Shown piece after piece: positions 1-7,393 of a stretch of 27,265 nucleotides of DNA. This stretch comes from a virus. The position numbers and the translations under genes were made by a program. The stretch lies in IMG/VR virus record IMGVR_UViG_3300017727_000122, positions 1 through 27,265 of that record, one strand, 5' to 3'. Position 1 is the stretch's first letter. Each line of letters begins with the position of its first letter. The notes below the pieces were generated by a model. The model worked only from the letters and a program-made list of their open reading frames with translations, ran no database searches and was not told where the DNA came from.

Positions 1-2112
1 GAGCATGATGTTGTTGTTATTAGTAAGACAGGAAAGATCGGCGATGTGTATAGCATACAAGGATTAAAAATTGCTTTGCCAAAAGCTGAAGCTATAGTAA
101 AGTTTAAAAGCAACAAGTTCGAACCAAAAGAATATCCTAAGGAATTAAGTAAAATTAAAACCATATTTGATTGGAAAGAATATCCTAATGACTTCAAAGA
201 GAGATACATAGAATATATAGAAGATGAGTTCAAAATTAGAGATGAAGGCTTATGGTATTATAACAACAATATTTCTACTTATATTACTGGCTCTCATTAC
301 ATGTACTTGCAGTGGAGTAAGATTGACGTCGGGAAACCAGACTTTCGTGAGGCCAATAGATTATTCTATATATTTTGGGAAGCCTGTAAGGCCGATGTAC
401 GATGTTATGGAATGTGTTACCTTAAGAATAGACGGTCAGGGTTCTCTTTCATGGCGAGTGGTGAAACCGTTAACCTGGCAACAATATCCAGTGATGCACG
501 CTACGGGATTTTGTCCAAGTCTGGTCCCGATGCTAAAAAGATGTTCACTGACAAAGTCGTGCCAATATCCGTCAACTACCCGTTCTTCTTTAAACCGATC
601 CAAGACGGTATGGATAGACCTAAAACAGAGCTTGCTTTCAGAGTCCCAGCATCAAAACTTACAAGACGGAGTATCACGAGTACGGACAAACCAGAAGATC
701 TACAAGGCTTGGACACAACCATCGACTGGAAGAACACGGGTGATAACTCCTACGATGGAGAGAAACTCAAACTCCTCGTTCATGATGAATCAGGTAAGTG
801 GGAGAGGCCGAACAACATACTCAACAACTGGCGTGTCACCAAAACAACGTTAAGATTAGGTAGTAGAGTAATAGGTAAATGTATGATGGGATCCACGTCT
901 AATGCTTTAGACAAAGGTGGTGAGAATTTTAAGAAACTATACAGAGATTCCAACGTAGAAAAAAGAAATAAAAACGGGCAAACAAGTTCTGGTCTTTATA
1001 GTTTATTTATTCCAATGGAGTGGAACTATGAAGGATTTATAGATGAATATGGTTACCCTGTTTTTGATACACCAGATAATGAGGTCAAAGGACCTTTTGG
1101 TGAATATATAGACATCGGTATATTAGAGCATTGGCAAAATGAAGTTGATGGTTTAAAAAATGATCCAGATGCATTAAATGAATTTTATAGACAGTTTCCT
1201 AGAACAGAGGAACACGCGTTTAGAGATGAAACTAAGAATAGTATATTTAACTTAACTAAAATATACGAACAAATAGATTATAATGAAGACATATCAGGAT
1301 CTTCAGTAGTTAACACAGGTAGTTTTCAATGGGTTAACGGTATTAAAGATTCACAAGTTATATTTTATCCAGACCCAAAAGGTAGGTTCAAAATAAGTTG
1401 GATACCACCTGCTCACTTACAAAATAGAGTTGTTGAACGTAACGGTTATAAAACACCGGGCAACGAGCATATGGGTGCATTTGGATGTGATAGTTATGAT
1501 ATTTCGGGGACGGTCGACGGGCTAGGTTCCAAAGGAGCACTGCATGGACTCACCAAATTTTCCATGGAAGATGCTCCTCCTAATCACTTTTTCTTAGAAT
1601 ACATTGCTAGACCTCAGACTGCTGAGATGTTCTTTGAAGATGTTTTGATGGCATTAATATTTTATGGTATGCCAATACTAGCTGAGAATAACAAACCTAG
1701 ACTTTTATATTATTTAAGACGTAGAGGTTATAGAGGTTATTCTATGAACAGACCTGATAGAAGTTGGAACAAATTATCTACTACAGAAAAAGAGATTGGT
1801 GGCATACCCAACTCTAGTGAAGACATTAGGCAAGCACATGCAGCAGCTATTGAGATGTATATACAAGAACACGTTGGTTTAAAAACTAATGGTAACTATG
1901 GTGATATATATTTTAATAGAACATTAAACGATTGGTCTAAGTTTGACATAAACAATAGAACAAAGTTTGATGCAGCAATAAGTTCAGGTCTAGCAGTTAT
2001 GGCTTGCAATAGAAATTTATATGCACCTAATGTTAAAAGAGAAAAACAAAACATAAATATTAGTTTCTCAAGATATAAAAACGAAGGAAGCTCATCAACA
2101 ATAATAAAGTAA
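1..2112 (+). CDS. terL: Terminase large subunit, 5' end outside window
   Basis: ATP-driven motor and nuclease that packs phage DNA into the procapsid through the portal. The first possible start is GTG at 46, but the frame stays open to base 1 (encoding EHDVVVISKTGKIGD) and other genes here use ATG, so I treat the gene as cut by the window edge; 703 codons are visible. Counting from the GTG, a Walker A-like segment NRRSGFSF lies at about residues 128-135, Walker B LLVHDE ends at D247-E248, and the RNase H-like nuclease shows GCDSYD (D482), a second acid in LAENNK (E547) and a third in FDAAIS (D642). The Walker A lysine of GK[ST] is absent (GFS instead). The portal gene follows after 4 bases, the usual packaging order. 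Two internal stretches, about 318-848 and 1500-1570, have unusual codon use. The family call is secure; the true start is unknown. Confidence 0.93.
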   Translation, partial: EHDVVVISKTGKIGDVYSIQGLKIALPKAEAIVKFKSNKFEPKEYPKELSKIKTIFDWKEYPNDFKERYIEYIEDEFKIRDEGLWYYNNNISTYITGSHYMYLQWSKIDVGKPDFREANRLFYIFWEACKADVRCYGMCYLKNRRSGFSFMASGETVNLATISSDARYGILSKSGPDAKKMFTDKVVPISVNYPFFFKPIQDGMDRPKTELAFRVPASKLTRRSITSTDKPEDLQGLDTTIDWKNTGDNSYDGEKLKLLVHDESGKWERPNNILNNWRVTKTTLRLGSRVIGKCMMGSTSNALDKGGENFKKLYRDSNVEKRNKNGQTSSGLYSLFIPMEWNYEGFIDEYGYPVFDTPDNEVKGPFGEYIDIGILEHWQNEVDGLKNDPDALNEFYRQFPRTEEHAFRDETKNSIFNLTKIYEQIDYNEDISGSSVVNTGSFQWVNGIKDSQVIFYPDPKGRFKISWIPPAHLQNRVVERNGYKTPGNEHMGAFGCDSYDISGTVDGLGSKGALHGLTKFSMEDAPPNHFFLEYIARPQTAEMFFEDVLMALIFYGMPILAENNKPRLLYYLRRRGYRGYSMNRPDRSWNKLSTTEKEIGGIPNSSEDIRQAHAAAIEMYIQEHVGLKTNGNYGDIYFNRTLNDWSKFDINNRTKFDAAISSGLAVMACNRNLYAPNVKREKQNINISFSRYKNEGSSSTIIK
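318..848 (+). other. GC-ending-codon patch inside terminase gene
   Basis: Third codon positions change abruptly here. In 541-600, 14 of 20 codons end in G or C, and in 721-780, 13 of 20, against 1 of 20 in 1141-1200 of the same gene. Codons such as GTC, AAC, TAC, TTC, TCC and CTC, rare in the rest of the window, dominate. The patch spans the ATPase core from before Walker A to just after Walker B. Counts were made by hand on these blocks; boundaries are approximate. The cause is unknown (see findings). Confidence 0.8.
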
Positions 2113-2116
2113 AAAT

Positions 2117-4543
2117 ATGGCTGATTCAATTAGTAAAAATTTATTTCCTAGCCAAGTCGTAGGTGACTTAGAAAAAGCAAGCATAGAGTATGGTCTTAAA
2201 ATAGGTAAGGCTATAGAATCTGAGTGGCTTGATACGGAATCTGGGGCTAATAGGTTTAAAAGTAACGAAACTAGTTATCATAGACTTAGGTTATATGCTA
2301 GAGGAGAACAGTCTATACAAAAATATAAAGATGAGTTATCTATAAATGGTGATTTGTCTTATCTTAATTTAGATTGGAAGCCAGTACCTATAATACCTAA
2401 ATTTGTTGATATAGTTGTTAACGGTATATCTGAAAGAACATTTGATATAAAAGCTTATTCTCAAGATCCTTACGGTGTAGAGAAAAGAACTAAGTATATG
2501 GAAAATATACTTATAGACATGAGAACCAAAGAGTTAGATGCTTTTGTTCAAGAAAGTTTTGGTATAGATATATCAAATGTGAGTAAAGAAGAGTTACCTG
2601 AATCAAAAGAAGAGCTTGAGTTGCATATGCAGCTAACGTATAAGCAAGCTGTTGAAATGGCTGAAGAGCAAGCTATAAATACAATACTAAACACAAACAA
2701 GTATGATTTAACTAGAAAAAGAGTTAATTATGATTTAACTGTTTTAGGTATTGCTGCTGTTAAAAATACTTTTTCTAAATCAGAAGGAGTTAAAGTAGAA
2801 TATGTAGATCCTGCTAGTTTAGTTTATTCATACACTGAATCACCTTATTTCGATGATGTATATTATGTAGGAGAAGTTAAAGTAATACCTATAAATGAAT
2901 TAAAAAAAGAGTTTCCGTATTTATCTACTGAGGATTTAGAAGAAATAATGCAACAACCTCATGGAAAGAAAAATGGTTATAACAGAACTCATTTAAATGA
3001 TAATTATACAGATAGAAATCAAATAGAGGTCTTGTATTTTAATTATAAGACTTATATGAATGAGGTATACAAGGTTAAAACAACAGCAACTGGAGCAAGT
3101 AAAGTTATAATTAAAGATGATACTTTTAATCCTCCAGCTGAAATACTAGACGAAAATTTTGAAAAAGTTTCTAGATCTATAGAGGTTTTATACGAAGGTG
3201 CATTAATAATAGGTACAGACAAGCTTTTAAAATGGGATATGGCTAAAAATATGATGAGGCCAAAAAGCGATAATACTAAGGTTAAAATGAATTATAGTAT
3301 TGTTGCACCTAGGATGTATAATGGTAAAATAGAATCACTAGTAAGTAGAATAACTGGTTTTGCTGATATGATTCAATTAACTCATTTAAAACTACAACAG
3401 GTTTTATCTCGTATGATTCCTGATGGCGTATACTTAGATGCTGATGGTATAGCAGAAGTTGATTTAGGTAATGGTACAAACTATAATCCACAGGAAGCAC
3501 TTAACATGTTTTTTCAAACCGGTAGTATTATAGGTAGATCATTAACGTCAGATGGTGATATGAACCCAGGTAAAGTACCTATTCAAGAAATAGCTAGTGG
3601 TAATGGTGGAGCTAAAATGCAGAGCTTAATACAAACATACAATTATTATTTACAAATGATAAGAGATGTAACAGGATTAAACGAATCTAGAGATGGTAGC
3701 ACGCCTTCTAAAGATGCTTTAGTTGGAGTACAAAAGCTAGCGGCTGCAAACTCTAATACAGCCACAAGACATATACTTCAAAGTAGTGTATTTTTAACAT
3801 CTGAACTTGCAGAGTGTGTATCTTTAAGAGTTTCTGATATTATAGAATATTCTCCTACAAAAGATGCTTTCATACAAAGTATAGGTGTTCACAATGTAGC
3901 TACATTAGAGGAAATGTCTAATTTACACATACATGATTTTGGTATATTTATAGAACTAACGCCTGACGATGAAGAAAAACAGATATTAGAAAACAATATA
4001 CAAGCTGCTGTTGCTCAAAAAGGCATAGACATAGAAGATGCTATTGATCTTAGAGAAATAAAAAATATTAAGCTAGCAAATCAATTACTTAAAATAAGAA
4101 GAAAAAAGAAACAACAAAGAGATCAACAAATATCTCAACAAAATATACAAGCTCAAGCTCAAGCCAATGCTCAAGCTCAGCAAGTAGCAGCACAAGCTGA
4201 AGTACAAAAACAACAATCATTAATACAGATTAATAGTGAATTAGAAAAACTAAAGGGTCAGATAGAGCAGCAGAAAATGCAACAAGAAGTTGCCGCTAAG
4301 AAAGAATTAATGCAACTTGAGTTTCAAATGAATATGCAGCTAAAGCAAATGGAAGTTGAAGCACAAAAAGTAAAAGAAACAAGCAAGGAAGATAGAAAAG
4401 ACAATAGGACTAAAATACAGGCTTCTCAACAATCCGAATTAATAAATCAAAGAGAAACAAAAGCAGGTCCAAAAAACTTTGAGTCATCAGGTAATGATGT
4501 TATGCAAGGTGGTTTTAACTTAGGATCGTTTGAGCCTAGGTAA
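2117..4543 (+). CDS. Portal protein
   Basis: Forms the dodecameric ring at one capsid vertex through which DNA enters and leaves and on which the connector is built. The 808-residue protein begins four bases after the terminase stop with the leader AAAA. The N-terminal two thirds hold the portal body: SYHRLRLYARGEQ near residue 55, the WKPVPIIPKFVDIVVNGI segment near 90-107 typical of large podovirus/crAss-like portals, and a GLNESRDGSTPSKDALVGV stem/wing segment near 523-541. From about residue 650 it becomes a long charged, glutamine-rich coiled coil with QA repeats, then a flexible tail ending in GGFNLGSFEPR. The length and a long helical C-terminal barrel or coil agree with portals of this type. 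Position between terminase and scaffold supports the call. I see no anomaly in the reading frame. Confidence 0.9.
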   Translation: MADSISKNLFPSQVVGDLEKASIEYGLKIGKAIESEWLDTESGANRFKSNETSYHRLRLYARGEQSIQKYKDELSINGDLSYLNLDWKPVPIIPKFVDIVVNGISERTFDIKAYSQDPYGVEKRTKYMENILIDMRTKELDAFVQESFGIDISNVSKEELPESKEELELHMQLTYKQAVEMAEEQAINTILNTNKYDLTRKRVNYDLTVLGIAAVKNTFSKSEGVKVEYVDPASLVYSYTESPYFDDVYYVGEVKVIPINELKKEFPYLSTEDLEEIMQQPHGKKNGYNRTHLNDNYTDRNQIEVLYFNYKTYMNEVYKVKTTATGASKVIIKDDTFNPPAEILDENFEKVSRSIEVLYEGALIIGTDKLLKWDMAKNMMRPKSDNTKVKMNYSIVAPRMYNGKIESLVSRITGFADMIQLTHLKLQQVLSRMIPDGVYLDADGIAEVDLGNGTNYNPQEALNMFFQTGSIIGRSLTSDGDMNPGKVPIQEIASGNGGAKMQSLIQTYNYYLQMIRDVTGLNESRDGSTPSKDALVGVQKLAAANSNTATRHILQSSVFLTSELAECVSLRVSDIIEYSPTKDAFIQSIGVHNVATLEEMSNLHIHDFGIFIELTPDDEEKQILENNIQAAVAQKGIDIEDAIDLREIKNIKLANQLLKIRRKKKQQRDQQISQQNIQAQAQANAQAQQVAAQAEVQKQQSLIQINSELEKLKGQIEQQKMQQEVAAKKELMQLEFQMNMQLKQMEVEAQKVKETSKEDRKDNRTKIQASQQSELINQRETKAGPKNFESSGNDVMQGGFNLGSFEPR
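4148..4183 (+). repeat. CAAGCT hexamer repeat in portal gene
   Basis: Imperfect tandem copies of CAAGCT/CAAGCC encode Gln-Ala repeats in the portal's C-terminal coil. It is a coding low-complexity repeat that could change length by slippage in steps of two residues; no separate function is implied. Confidence 0.75.
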
Positions 4544-4573
4544 TTATTTTTAATTTTTTTATTATATTATATT
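4541..4573 (+). promoter_or_regulatory. AT-only leader of scaffold gene
   Basis: The 30-base gap after the portal stop contains only A and T. It starts with a weak hairpin (AATTA, loop TTTT, TAATT at 4542-4555) running into seven T, and ends with TTATTATATTATATTAT (4559-4575), the last two bases of which belong to the ATG. The same 17-mer lies before the gene at 7394. It may act as a promoter -10-like element or as an unstructured ribosome-loading leader; the sequence does not decide which. Confidence 0.4.
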
Positions 4574-5860
4574 ATGGCTAAGAAAAAAGAACAGTTAGAA
4601 GAAGTTGTAGAAGCTACAACTAAAAACAAAGAAGAAAAAGTACAAATTAAAGAAGAAAAAGAATACAAGATTAAACCAAAGAAAAAGCCTTCTATTAAGG
4701 GACAAAAAGATGAAGTTGTTAAAATAGATCTTAGAGAAGTTAATAAATCTCAAGAAGAGGTGATTACTAAAGAAGAAGAAAAACAAGAAGAAAACGATGC
4801 CATTCAAGAGTCAAAAACAGAGAAGGTACCTGTGGGCAACGGATCCACAACTAGCGAGACAGTGGGAGAAGAAAACTCCAAAAAAGAAGTTAAACAAGAA
4901 GATAAAGAACAAGTTTCCGAGAATGAGCAAGACAGCGTTCTCGAGGAGATAACAGAAGAAGAAGTTCAAGAAAAAACAGAAGAACTTACAGACGAAGTAA
5001 AAGAAGCTGTTGAAGAACAAAAAGAAACTGGAGTTAAACTACCTGAAAATATACAAAAGGTGGTAGACTTTATGGATGAAACTGGAGGAAGTCTAGAAGA
5101 TTATGTTAGACTAAATCAAGATTACAGTACTGTAGATGATAATGCTTTGTTATTAGAGTACTATAAACAAACAAAACCTCACTTATCTAATGACGAAATT
5201 AATTTTTTAATAGAGGATACGTTTTTGTATGATGAAGAATTAGATGAAGAAAGAGATATTAAAAGAAAAAAACTAGCATTTAAAGAGCAAGTTGCAAATG
5301 CTAGAGGCCACTTAGACGGGCAAAAGTCTAAATATTATGAAGAAATTAAAGCTGGTTCTAGGTTAACTAAAGAACAACAAAAAGCTATGGATTTTTTCAA
5401 TCGTTACAATAAAGAGTCTGAGACTAATACTAAAATAGCTGAAAGACAAAAACTTACATTTCAAAAGAAAACAAATGATGTTTTTTCTAACGAGTTCAAA
5501 GGTTTTGAATATAACGTTGGTGATAAGAGATATAGGTTTAATGTTAAAGATGCTGATAAGGTTAAAGATACCCAAAGCGACATTAATAATTTTATTGGAA
5601 AGTTTCTAAATAAAGATAATGAAATGTCAGATGCTAAAGGTTATCATAAATCTTTGTTTACAGCAATGAATCCTGACGCTATAGCAAACCATTTCTATCA
5701 ACAAGGTAAAGCAGATGCATTAAAAGATACAGTTGCTAAGTCTAAAAATATAGACATGAATCCAAGACAAGGTCTTGCTAATTCAACCCAAGATGATGGA
5801 ATAAGGTTTAAAGTTTTAGGTGATAACTCTTCAAAATTAAAATTTAAAATTAAAAAATAA
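4574..5860 (+). CDS. Probable capsid scaffolding protein
   Basis: Likely internal scaffold that guides capsid protein assembly and is then lost. The 428-residue protein lies directly before the major capsid gene, the classic scaffold position. Residues 1-150 are extremely Lys/Glu-rich and low in complexity, expected to be disordered or coiled coil. About 155-300 are predicted helical, including GGSLEDYVRLNQDY near 173 and YYKQTKPHLSNDEINFLIED near 190-210. The C-terminus is short and basic (SSKLKFKIKK), as in scaffolds whose basic tail binds the capsid protein. No protease motif was seen, so it does not look like a fused maturation protease. It starts MAKKK after an AT-only leader. An internal stretch, about 4817-4960, has more GC-ending codons than its surroundings. 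The role is inferred from position and composition rather than from a diagnostic motif. Confidence 0.65.
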   Translation: MAKKKEQLEEVVEATTKNKEEKVQIKEEKEYKIKPKKKPSIKGQKDEVVKIDLREVNKSQEEVITKEEEKQEENDAIQESKTEKVPVGNGSTTSETVGEENSKKEVKQEDKEQVSENEQDSVLEEITEEEVQEKTEELTDEVKEAVEEQKETGVKLPENIQKVVDFMDETGGSLEDYVRLNQDYSTVDDNALLLEYYKQTKPHLSNDEINFLIEDTFLYDEELDEERDIKRKKLAFKEQVANARGHLDGQKSKYYEEIKAGSRLTKEQQKAMDFFNRYNKESETNTKIAERQKLTFQKKTNDVFSNEFKGFEYNVGDKRYRFNVKDADKVKDTQSDINNFIGKFLNKDNEMSDAKGYHKSLFTAMNPDAIANHFYQQGKADALKDTVAKSKNIDMNPRQGLANSTQDDGIRFKVLGDNSSKLKFKIKK

Positions 5861-5872
5861 AACAAAACAATT

Positions 5873-7321
5873 ATGGCAATTACAAGCGCAGCTGGACCCG
5901 ACGCGGCACCGGCTAAACAAACGCTGTCAAGCAATTATATTGACTTTACAGCAACTGCAACATCAGGATGGGCACAACAGTATCTACCTGATTTAATGGA
6001 AAAAGAAGCTGAGATTTACGGAAATAGGACAATATCAGGTTTCTTATCTCAAGTTGGAGCGGAGGAAGCTTCACAGTCTGATCAAGTGGTTTGGTCTGAG
6101 CAGGGTAGATTACACCTAGCTTACAAAGCGACAAATGAAGATGTTTCTGCAAACATTTTTTCAATTACTAAGGATGCTGATGGAAATGCTACTACAACTG
6201 ATCATGGTATAAGAGTAGGTGATACGATTGTTGTTTCTGAAGATACAACTAATAAAGTTATCAAGGGTTATGTGACAGCGGTAAATGCTGCAGCTGTAAC
6301 AGCAGTACCTTACACTCATGCTGATTTTGGAGCAGCTGGATTTGCGGATTCAAAAGGTGCAGATGCTTACCATGTTCTAGTATATGGCTCTGAATTTGCA
6401 AAAGGCGTTGATGGAAGAAGTTCTGCTAACGCTCCTCAATTTAAAAGTCTTTCTAATAAGCATATTATCTTGAAAGATTTTTATGAAGTTTCTGGATCTG
6501 ATACATCAGCTATTGGCTGGGTAGAAGTAACTGGAGAAGAAGGTCAGTCAGGATACTTGTGGTATTTGAAAGCTGAAGGTGATACTCGAGCAAGATTTGC
6601 TGATTACTTAGAGATGTCAATGATGGAGGCCGAAAAGGAACTAGCAGCTGGTGCTGATGGTCTACCTGGAGGAGCTGCTGGTGATGTACAAGCTGGAACT
6701 GAAGGATTATTTGCTGCTATTACAGCTCGTGGTCACGTAACAGATGGTCTTGATTCTGCAACTCCTGCAACTAACTTTTCTGAGTTTGATTCAATTTTAG
6801 CCACATTTGATAAAAATGGTGCTATCGAAGAGAACATGATGTTTCTAGATAGAGCAACAGCTCTTAAAATTGATGATATGCTAGGGAGTATTAATAGCGC
6901 TTACGCTGCTGGTAGTTCTTTCGGAGTATTTAGCAATAGCGAAGATATGGCGTTGAATCTTGGTTTTTCAGGTTTCCGTAGAGGATCTTATGATTTTTAC
7001 AAGTCTGATTTCAAATACTTAAACGATCAAGGAACAAGAGGATTTATTAATGCTAACGCTGGTACTGCTGGTGTAAGAGGAGTAATTATTCCTGCTGGAG
7101 TTTCATCTGTATATGATGAGCAATTAGGCAAGAACTTAACTCGTCCTTTCTTGCATGTACGTTACAGGTCTTCTGAAACTGATGATCGTAAGATGAAAAC
7201 TTGGGTTACTGGTTCTGTTGGAGCACAAACTTCTGGAAAAGATGTAATGGAAGTACATTACCTTTCTGAAAGATGTTTAGTTACTAAAGGAGCTAATAAC
7301 TTCATGTTGATTCAAGGTTAA
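5873..7321 (+). CDS. Major capsid protein
   Basis: Shell-forming protein, expected to have the HK97 fold. The 482 residues match the size of crAss-like and related marine capsid proteins, and the gene sits after portal and scaffold. The N-terminal arm (SNYIDFTATATSGWAQQYLP, about 20-39) is followed by a helical EKEAEIYGNRTISGFLSQV segment (45-63). A beta-rich insertion around 100-160 (GIRVGDTIVVS, VIKGYVTAV) interrupts the domain. A later helical and loop section includes NSEDMALNLGFSGFRRG (near 357-373), and RPFLHVRYRSSE (near 425) leads into the C-terminal strands. Base composition is less AT-biased than the neighbours, with Ala/Gly-rich codons, as expected of the most highly expressed gene. 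The leader is AACAAAACAATT with no Shine-Dalgarno. A strong hairpin terminator follows the stop. The call is confident; the exact subfamily is not. Confidence 0.9.
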   Translation: MAITSAAGPDAAPAKQTLSSNYIDFTATATSGWAQQYLPDLMEKEAEIYGNRTISGFLSQVGAEEASQSDQVVWSEQGRLHLAYKATNEDVSANIFSITKDADGNATTTDHGIRVGDTIVVSEDTTNKVIKGYVTAVNAAAVTAVPYTHADFGAAGFADSKGADAYHVLVYGSEFAKGVDGRSSANAPQFKSLSNKHIILKDFYEVSGSDTSAIGWVEVTGEEGQSGYLWYLKAEGDTRARFADYLEMSMMEAEKELAAGADGLPGGAAGDVQAGTEGLFAAITARGHVTDGLDSATPATNFSEFDSILATFDKNGAIEENMMFLDRATALKIDDMLGSINSAYAAGSSFGVFSNSEDMALNLGFSGFRRGSYDFYKSDFKYLNDQGTRGFINANAGTAGVRGVIIPAGVSSVYDEQLGKNLTRPFLHVRYRSSETDDRKMKTWVTGSVGAQTSGKDVMEVHYLSERCLVTKGANNFMLIQG

Positions 7322-7336
7322 TACATTTATTTAATA

Positions 7337-7369
7337 ATTACCCTCGTCTAATGGATGAGGGTAATTTTT
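7337..7369 (+). terminator. Rho-independent terminator after capsid gene
   Basis: ATTACCCTC (7337-7345) pairs with GAGGGTAAT (7357-7365), extendable inward with G-T and T-A pairs, and is followed directly by a run of five T (7365-7369). It lies 16 bases after the capsid stop, so it should end or thin the head-gene transcript. The right arm can also pair with TTACCC at 7368-7373 to form a competing hairpin. Confidence 0.85.
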
Positions 7370-7373
7370 ACCC

Positions 7374-7393
7374 TTATTATATTATATTATATC
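7374..7393 (+). promoter_or_regulatory. AT-only leader, copy of scaffold-gene leader
   Basis: TTATTATATTATATTAT at 7374-7390 is identical over 17 bases to 4559-4575 and is followed by ATC then ATG. Lying just past a terminator and just before a start codon, it could include a promoter or be a translation leader. It sets the likely start of the next gene at 7394. Confidence 0.4.

Noticed and set aside
4541-4560. AATTA/TAATT hairpin plus T-run as a terminator after the portal gene
   Set aside because: Five A-T pairs are too weak, and the scaffold must be made with the portal; kept only as part of an AT leader.
880-4850. Palindromes such as GGATCC, GGTACC and GTCGAC in and near the codon-shift patches
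   Set aside because: Expected once local GC rises; no sign of cloning vector or synthetic junction, and frames are intact.
7355-7393. Upstream ATG extending the gene at 7394
   Set aside because: The extra codons lie in the terminator hairpin and AT leader and encode a hydrophobic stretch that looks untranslated; the leader copy at 4559-4575 also places the start at the MAKK codon.
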